A DNA stretch of 10,849 nt, taken from Lentisphaeria bacterium UBA1829. Its GTDB lineage: Bacteria; Verrucomicrobiota; Lentisphaeria; Victivallales; UBA1829. The notes below the pieces were generated by a model. It was not told the origin of the DNA. It made no database searches and worked only from the letters and a program-made list of their open reading frames with translations. Positions 6,480 to 10,849 of the stretch are shown in pieces. The stretch covers positions 1 through 10,849 of the forward strand of contig DDJH01000016.1 in NCBI GenBank assembly GCA_002338895.1, written 5' to 3'. A program made the translations under genes and the position numbers. Position 1 is the first letter of the stretch, and each line of letters opens with the position of its first letter.

Positions 6480-8326
6480 TTCAGATTCTCCTTCTCCCTG
6501 TTTCCGGGTTCGGTCGCATAGAGGATTCCCCCGGATGCGGTCACAGTTTTCCGGAGGGACTGTTTCCTGCCGAGATAATCGTAGATTTCCCGGGCGGCGA
6601 ACGGAAGACGGACGGACTGTTCGCCCTCTGTGGTCCACCATGCGTGAACAACGATGCCGTCGGGACGTTTCCAGCGCGCATGGCAGAGTCTTCCTTCCCG
6701 CGTCATTTCCGGCCGGGTCGATCCTTCCGGGCACATCCGGATCAGAAACCGATAGGCGGTGAAGGCGTCCCGCGGGGAATAGTCGCGGTGCACGATGCCG
6801 AAATGGTGCCCGTTGCAGGTGGGATCGTACTCCTCCGCGCGGAATTTGTACCAGAAGATCCGTTCGATCCCGCGGGAGAGCAGCGTGAGATAGGCGCGCG
6901 GAAGATATTGCCCCTGAACTTCCTGCGAGACTCCGCTGATCGGGAAATTGACATCCGCGATGACGCCGCCCTTCAGATCGCTGTCGAAGCGGTAGACACC
7001 GACAACGGGCGCACAGAACTCCTTGTTTTTCTGCAGATAGAGCGGAATTAGCCGGTCGCCCTTTTTCAGATTCCCGTCGGAAAGATAGCGTTCACTGCCC
7101 CGGAAGCGGATCGCGGGAAGTTTCAGGCCCGGCGCCGCCTGGATGCTTCCACTTTTCGGCACGTTGTCCTTCCATCCCGCCAGCCACTGGATGTGAAGAG
7201 CCTTCATCATGGATTCCTGCGGATCGGGAACCTGTCTCCAGAGTCCTTCCGCGTTTTTTTTCGCATCGCAGTAGAACGGCAGTCCGCAGCTGTGGAGGAT
7301 CACTCCGCCGCGTTTCACATAGTCGACCACGTCGGCAAAGTATTCGCGCGGAAACGCCTGCGTCAGCGACGGCACCAGAAGCGGATACCGCCTGACATCC
7401 AGATTTTTCAGATCCGCATACGAAATCTCCTTCCGCTTCGGGAATACGCCGAGCGTATAATCATTCGGTGCAAAGAGCTTTCCCCGTTCGTTTTCCAGAT
7501 CGGGATTCCGGATCATGGCGATGCCCGCCGTTTCGGGAGTCAGATGGAAGTGTTTCAGCGCCTCCCGCAGAACTTCCGGCGTCATGACCGGGGGAAAGCG
7601 GTGGGTCGGCCAGGAGAACTCCGTCACCCAGACCGGTTTCTTCACATTGTATTTCCGGAACAGCGCGAACAGCGGGTCGATCAGTTCCGTCATCTTTTCG
7701 GGGAGTCCGCGCTCCATGTAGGGATGGATGTTCATCACATCGAAATACTCCGCTCCTCCGACCTTGAGACACGCCTCAATGTATGGAATCGGAACTCCGG
7801 CGGTCCCGCCGAACACGACTTGCAGATCCGGATCGATTTTTTTGATCTCCTCCTGCGCCGCCCGGAGGATCTGCACATACTGTTCCGGCTCGATTTTGCT
7901 GCCCGGACGCTCATGGATGTTCTGCTCGTTCCAGATCTCCCAGAAGCGGAACTGCTTTCCGTAGCGCGAGACGGTGCGCCGGACGTACTCTTTCCAGAGT
8001 TCGAGATGCTTGGAAACGGGGTGTCCCCACGGGACGTCGTAGGCGAGAATCGGCAGAATGTCGATCTGATACCGTTTGGCCGTTTCCGCGACGATGTCCA
8101 GTTTGGAGTAATCCCACACCCCCTGTTTCGGTTCCGCCTGCTCCCATGTGAATCCGTTGCGCACCCAGCGGATTCCCGCCGGCTTCATCACCCGGAACTT
8201 CGGCTCCGCAAGGTTCCACTGTTCGCCCTTGCAGATGTGGGCGCAGACGCCGTAGGGAGAGCGGGAGGTGTCCGCCAGCAGAGGCAGCAGCGCCGCGCAG
8301 CTCAGGAGAAAAAAACACAGTTTCAT
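6476..8326 (-). CDS. Secreted clan GH-A glycoside hydrolase, paralogue of the 1825-3711 enzyme
   Basis: This 616-residue protein has a short signal peptide (MKLCFFLLSCAALLPLLADT, cleavage probably near residue 19). The barrel starts at SPYGVCAH (23-30), identical to the paralogue. FWEIWNEQN (128-136) holds the acid/base E134. MNIHPY (198-203) and VWVTEFSWP (232-240) follow, with E236 as expected nucleophile. As in the paralogue, an amidotransferase-like segment (about 245-465: YPLLVPSLTQAFP, YVKRGGVILHSCGLPFY) separates the nucleophile strand from a strand-8-like GIERIFWYKFRAEEY (486-500), followed by HHFGIVHRDYSPRDAFTAY. A small beta domain ends the protein (about 545-610). The start is ATG 8326, with AAAGGAG (8333-8339) 6 bases upstream. 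Its stop overlaps the pilin-like gene by 4 bases. It is divergent from the AraC regulator and shares its control region. The fold and catalytic pair suggest a retaining glycosidase; the substrate is not readable. Confidence 0.86.
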   Translation of the reverse strand: MKLCFFLLSCAALLPLLADTSRSPYGVCAHICKGEQWNLAEPKFRVMKPAGIRWVRNGFTWEQAEPKQGVWDYSKLDIVAETAKRYQIDILPILAYDVPWGHPVSKHLELWKEYVRRTVSRYGKQFRFWEIWNEQNIHERPGSKIEPEQYVQILRAAQEEIKKIDPDLQVVFGGTAGVPIPYIEACLKVGGAEYFDVMNIHPYMERGLPEKMTELIDPLFALFRKYNVKKPVWVTEFSWPTHRFPPVMTPEVLREALKHFHLTPETAGIAMIRNPDLENERGKLFAPNDYTLGVFPKRKEISYADLKNLDVRRYPLLVPSLTQAFPREYFADVVDYVKRGGVILHSCGLPFYCDAKKNAEGLWRQVPDPQESMMKALHIQWLAGWKDNVPKSGSIQAAPGLKLPAIRFRGSERYLSDGNLKKGDRLIPLYLQKNKEFCAPVVGVYRFDSDLKGGVIADVNFPISGVSQEVQGQYLPRAYLTLLSRGIERIFWYKFRAEEYDPTCNGHHFGIVHRDYSPRDAFTAYRFLIRMCPEGSTRPEMTREGRLCHARWKRPDGIVVHAWWTTEGEQSVRLPFAAREIYDYLGRKQSLRKTVTASGGILYATEPGNREKENLK

Positions 8327-8346
8327 AAAAGGCTCCTTTCTGGATG

Positions 8347-8373
8347 GTTCCCATTCCGGGCAGGAAGGGGAAC
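8347..8373. other. Inverted repeat in the hydrolase leader
   Basis: GTTCCCATTCC (8347-8357) and GGAAGGGGAAC (8363-8373) pair over 11 positions with a single mismatch, around a 5-base loop. It lies between the predicted transcription start (about 8386) and the ribosome binding site (8333-8339) of the hydrolase. It could be an mRNA stem-loop or a protein-binding dyad. Confidence 0.5.
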
Positions 8374-8392
8374 GGATGTTGAATTCTTTTTT

Positions 8393-8421
8393 ATTTTAAT
8401 CGAAAATCATTTGAAAAACAA
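8393..8421 (-). promoter_or_regulatory. Predicted leftward promoter of the hydrolase-pilin operon
   Basis: On the - strand a -10 box TAAAAT (8398-8393, 5/6 consensus) has a weak -35 box TTGTTT (8421-8416, 3/6) exactly 17 bases upstream. A weak -35 fits a promoter that needs an activator such as the divergent AraC protein. The leader would be about 60 bases. Confidence 0.45.
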
Positions 8422-8472
8422 TATTCTTTCCCCTATATTTTATTTGAAAAAGCTAAAATATATTTGAAAAAG
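8409..8472 (+). repeat. Three copies of ATTTGAAAAA in the divergent control region
   Basis: ATTTGAAAAA occurs at 8409-8418, 8442-8451 and 8462-8471. The last two are part of an exact 12-base repeat TATTTGAAAAAG (8441-8452, 8461-8472) spaced 20 bases start to start, about two helical turns. AraC-family dimers often bind direct repeats at this spacing. The region is very AT-rich, so chance similarity is possible. Confidence 0.5.
8411..8439 (+). promoter_or_regulatory. Predicted sigma70 promoter of the AraC-type regulator
   Basis: TTGAAA (8411-8416, 5/6 consensus) and TATATT (8434-8439, 5/6) are separated by exactly 17 bases. The transcript would begin near 8446, giving a leader of about 37 bases. 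Its -35 box abuts and shares base 8416 with the leftward promoter's -35 box, so the two polymerases would compete. Confidence 0.6.
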
Positions 8473-8482
8473 GTGTTTTGGT

Positions 8483-9430
8483 ATGAAAAGACTTCCGGAG
8501 GGATCCATTCCCCGTCGCGACGGGTTGAAAATGCTTTGCAACATGAACGGCTGGAAAGTGTTTTTCTCCTCTTCTCAGAAGAAGATCCGTCTGATCCCGC
8601 TGCTTTCCGAGTCGGGCAGCCGTCAGCCGCTTTCCATCCGGGTGCTGTTTCGCGGGAAGGTGAATGCGGATTACCATTATCGTCAGGAGAAGAGTCCGTT
8701 TCTGGGGATTGAATATGTCCGGGAGGGGTCGCTGCTGGCCCGGCAGGGAACACGGTGTTACCGGGTCGAACCGGGCGATGTCTTTCTGCTTCAGCCGGGG
8801 GCGGATACGGAGATCAGAACCGGACCGGAGGGCATGTGCGTCAAGGATTCCTGTCCGCTTCAGGGACCGCTGCTGATGCCGTTTCTCCGGACGACCGGAC
8901 TGGAAAAGCTGGACTGCGTTGCGGGAGTCGACTGGCAGAGACTGGAACACCTGCTCGACAATCTGGAAAATCTGGCGCTGAACAAGGACTGGAAAAGCCG
9001 GATCGCCAACAGTCTGACCGCCTATGAGATTCTGGAACTTCTGGCCTATCCCGACCGTTCCGTGAAACCGGACGCCCGGATCGCCGGTCTGATCGCATTC
9101 ATGCGATCGCATCTTGAGATGCCGCTGAGCATGGAGTTTCTGATGAAGCGGAGCGGTCTCCCGGAAGTTGTGCTGAACCGGGCGTTCCGCTCCACCTTCG
9201 GGAAAACGCCGCACCAGATGCTCATCGAGTGGAGGATGGAGCTGGCGGAGAAGCTGATCTTCTCCCGTCCGGATCTTTCTCTGAAGGAGATCGCCCAGAT
9301 GGCCGGATATCCGAATCCGATGAATTTCTCCACGGCGTTCCGGCGTTTTTTCGGCAGTGCTCCGCGGGAATACCGCCGCAGGAGATGGATGCTCGAAGGA
9401 CAAAAATACGGAGGCCCGGGCGGAGAATGA
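8483..9430 (+). CDS. AraC-family transcriptional regulator with N-terminal cupin-like sensor
   Basis: This protein has 315 residues. The N-terminal half (about 45-125) looks like the AraC-type cupin arm/sensor domain: HYRQEKSPFLGIEYVREGSLL, then YRVEPGDVFLLQPGADTEI, the typical 'v.pGdv.ll.Pg..h.i' turn. Residues about 198-300 hold two helix-turn-helix motifs: MEFLMKRSGLPEVVLNRAF, then LKEIAQMAGYPNPMNFSTAF with RRFFGSAPREYRR, the family signature. The start is ATG 8483, with AGGTG (8471-8475) 7 bases upstream. This ribosome binding site overlaps the last ATTTGAAAAA repeat, so self-binding there could block its own expression. It is divergent from the hydrolase-pilin operon and 94 bases ahead of a MelB-like symporter. 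That layout recalls sugar regulators such as MelR that control adjacent uptake and hydrolysis genes. The effector sugar is unknown. Confidence 0.92.
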   Translation: MKRLPEGSIPRRDGLKMLCNMNGWKVFFSSSQKKIRLIPLLSESGSRQPLSIRVLFRGKVNADYHYRQEKSPFLGIEYVREGSLLARQGTRCYRVEPGDVFLLQPGADTEIRTGPEGMCVKDSCPLQGPLLMPFLRTTGLEKLDCVAGVDWQRLEHLLDNLENLALNKDWKSRIANSLTAYEILELLAYPDRSVKPDARIAGLIAFMRSHLEMPLSMEFLMKRSGLPEVVLNRAFRSTFGKTPHQMLIEWRMELAEKLIFSRPDLSLKEIAQMAGYPNPMNFSTAFRRFFGSAPREYRRRRWMLEGQKYGGPGGE

Positions 9431-9463
9431 ACAAAACGTCTTTTGAAAAATCTTCCTTCCCGT

Positions 9464-9491
9464 TTGCAATCATGGCTTCCTATGGTATTTT
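9464..9491 (+). promoter_or_regulatory. Weak candidate promoter ahead of the symporter gene
   Basis: In the 94-base gap after the AraC gene, TTGCAA (9464-9469) and TATTTT (9486-9491) are 16 bases apart, each matching 4 of 6 consensus bases. It could be an activator-dependent promoter. Read-through from the AraC gene is equally possible, since no terminator is visible in the gap. Confidence 0.25.
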
Positions 9492-9524
9492 ACAACGATT
9501 ACGGGAACAAAAGGGGAGAAGATC

Positions 9525-10849
9525 ATGAGAAATCTGACCTGGGGTGCCAGAATCTCCTACGGCGCGGGGGCGTTCGGAAAGGATCTGGTCTATGCGATTG
9601 TTGCGACATTCTATATGTTTTATCTGACTGATATCTGCCGGATCAGTCCGATCTTCATCGGAAATCTCTTTCTGGTCGCGCGGCTGTTCGACGCGGTGAA
9701 CGATCCGGTGATGGGACTGGTGGTCGACAATACCCGGACCCGATGGGGAAAATTCCGTCCCTGGATTCTTCTCGGAACGATCCTGAACGCGATCGTTCTG
9801 GTGTTCCTGTTCCTGAATCCCGGTCTGGACGGCAGCCGGCAGCTGACCTACATCGCGGCAACCTACATCCTCTGGGGGCTGACCTACACGCTGATGGACA
9901 TCCCGTACTGGTCCATGATTCCCGCACTGACCGATGATGAAAAGGAGCGCGACACGATTTCCGTCATACCCCGGATCTTTGCCAGCGTCGCCTGGATGCT
10001 GGTCGGGTATTTCGGTCTTCCGCTGGTCAAACAGCTCGGGGACGGGAATCAGACAAGCGGATTTTTCCGGATCGCCGTCATCATTGCGCTGGTGTTCTGT
10101 GTCTGCTCCGCGATCACGTTTGCATTTGTGAGGGAGCGGGAACGGCCGCTTTCCGTCCGCCGGGAACGGACCTCCGTGAAGGAGATGATCCGCGTTCTGG
10201 TCAAAAACGATCAGGTGATCGTGGTGCTGATTCTTTCGCTGCTGTTCAATATTTCGTTTCAGCTGTCGAACGGATTTGCGGTGTTTTATTTCAAATATGT
10301 GATCGGGATCGAGAATCTGGTCTCCTCGTATCTGCTTGCGGCGGGGATTGCGCAGCTGTGCGGGCTGTTCGGGTATCCGTTTTTCTCGTCGTGGTTCGGA
10401 CGGAAACGGGTGTTTGCGGCGTCCGCGCTGTTTCCGGTCGCCGGATTCGCGGTTCTGCTGCTGGGCGTTTTCCCGACGGAACAGAGTCTGCTCTGGTGGA
10501 CGGTCTTTCTGACGGGGGCGGGGGTCAATTTCGGAATCGGACTTTCGCTCGGCATTCTGACGGTCATGCTGGCCGATGTGGTGGACTACGGCGAATTCAA
10601 GCTGGGAAGCCGCAACGAGAGCATTCTGTTCTCCACGCAGACGTTCGTGGTGAAACTGGCGGGCGCTCTGAGCGGATTCATCACCGGAGCGGGACTCTCT
10701 CTAATCGGCTTTGTGGCCAATCAGGTCCAGAGTCCGGGGACGGTCGCGGGACTTCGGGTCATCATGGGCGGGATCCCGATGGCGTTTTCGATTGTCTATC
10801 TGCTGGTCTTCTGGAAGTTCTACCGGCTGGATGCCGCGTTCCTGCGGAA
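9525..10849 (+). CDS. MelB-like cation:sugar symporter (GPH family, MFS), 3' end cut by window
   Basis: This inner-membrane glycoside-pentoside-hexuronide family carrier shows 441 residues before the window ends; E. coli MelB has about 470, so roughly 30 residues are missing. Similarity to MelB is evident along the whole length: SYGAGAFGKD (11-20), LVARLFDAVNDPVMG (50-64), the segment ending TRWGKFRPWILLGT (72-85), WGLTYTLMDIPYWS (117-130), VVDYGEFKL (352-360) and TFVVK (373-377). Residues matching the functional MelB sites are present: D20 (D19), D56 and D60 (D55/D59, cation), T122 and D125 (T121/D124), R150 (R149) and K377. It should therefore be an active Na+ or H+-coupled importer of a galactoside or other short glycoside. 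The start is ATG 9525 with GGAG (9515-9518) 6 bases upstream. It follows the AraC regulator on the same strand and probably imports products of the local hydrolases. Exact sugar and ion are not determined. Confidence 0.92.
   Translation, partial: MRNLTWGARISYGAGAFGKDLVYAIVATFYMFYLTDICRISPIFIGNLFLVARLFDAVNDPVMGLVVDNTRTRWGKFRPWILLGTILNAIVLVFLFLNPGLDGSRQLTYIAATYILWGLTYTLMDIPYWSMIPALTDDEKERDTISVIPRIFASVAWMLVGYFGLPLVKQLGDGNQTSGFFRIAVIIALVFCVCSAITFAFVRERERPLSVRRERTSVKEMIRVLVKNDQVIVVLILSLLFNISFQLSNGFAVFYFKYVIGIENLVSSYLLAAGIAQLCGLFGYPFFSSWFGRKRVFAASALFPVAGFAVLLLGVFPTEQSLLWWTVFLTGAGVNFGIGLSLGILTVMLADVVDYGEFKLGSRNESILFSTQTFVVKLAGALSGFITGAGLSLIGFVANQVQSPGTVAGLRVIMGGIPMAFSIVYLLVFWKFYRLDAAFLR

Noticed and set aside
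7193..8467. A 424-codon + strand frame opposite the second hydrolase
   Set aside because: Same reasoning: the - strand product has clear GH-A motifs and a good ribosome binding site, while this frame has none and runs into the promoter region.
8453..9469. A 338-codon - strand frame opposite the AraC gene
   Set aside because: The + strand product has both AraC HTH motifs and a cupin domain; the antisense translation shows nothing recognisable.
1..10849. Very frequent TTCCGG/CCGGAA words as a possible dispersed repeat
   Set aside because: They occur in all genes and frames and are explained by preferred codons (CGG, CCG, GGA, GAA, TTC) in a GC-rich genome; no longer conserved unit surrounds them.
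1..10849. CRISPR arrays, insertion sequences, tRNA or rRNA genes
   Set aside because: No regularly spaced repeats, transposase-like products, terminal inverted repeats or RNA gene signatures were seen on either strand.

Overview
The window looks like a carbohydrate-use region from a GC-rich (about 58-60 % by eye) PVC-superphylum bacterium, most likely Lentisphaerota of the Victivallis type. The main clue is two short proteins that pair a type IV prepilin-like N-terminus ([11 protein letters not shown]...) with a C-terminal H-X9-DG motif. This family is strongly expanded in Lentisphaerota and Planctomycetota. Both copies sit beside secreted glycoside hydrolases and sugar-type regulators. The assignment is an inference from gene content; no rRNA or other marker gene is present.

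Region 1 (1-1761, + strand) is a tightly packed operon: the 3' part of an AraC-family regulator with a probable PocR-like sensor domain, a LOG-family (TIGR00730-like) nucleotide phosphoribohydrolase, and a small CX5R protein phosphatase. Neighbouring genes overlap by 8 and 4 bases. A GC-rich hairpin (1775-1795) separates it from the convergent genes.

Region 2 (1825-5619, - strand, read right to left) is a second operon: a chimeric GntR/LacI (AraR-type) repressor, an H-X9-DG pilin-like protein overlapping it by 4 bases, and a secreted clan GH-A glycoside hydrolase 19 bases further on. Upstream lies a 29-bp near-perfect palindrome. A good sigma70 promoter is superimposed on it, with the -35 box at the palindrome centre, as expected for an autorepressed promoter.

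Region 3 (5676-8326, - strand) is a second hydrolase-pilin pair: a paralogous secreted GH-A enzyme followed, again with a 4-base overlap, by a second H-X9-DG pilin-like protein. Both hydrolases appear to have a glutamine-amidotransferase-like domain inserted between strands 7 and 8 of the TIM barrel, with the catalytic glutamates kept.

Region 4 (8327-10849) begins with an AT-rich divergent control region: two back-to-back promoters with touching -35 boxes, and three copies of ATTTGAAAAA. It drives the region 3 operon leftwards and a cupin-type AraC regulator rightwards. The regulator is followed by a MelB-like cation:sugar symporter cut by the window end, with all key MelB sugar and cation residues present.

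The likely logic is that extracellular or envelope hydrolases release oligosaccharides from a glycan, the MelB-like carrier imports a product, and two local regulators (GntR/LacI and AraC) sense sugars. The role of the pilin-like proteins is unknown. Their repeated translational coupling to these genes is the most intriguing feature of the window.
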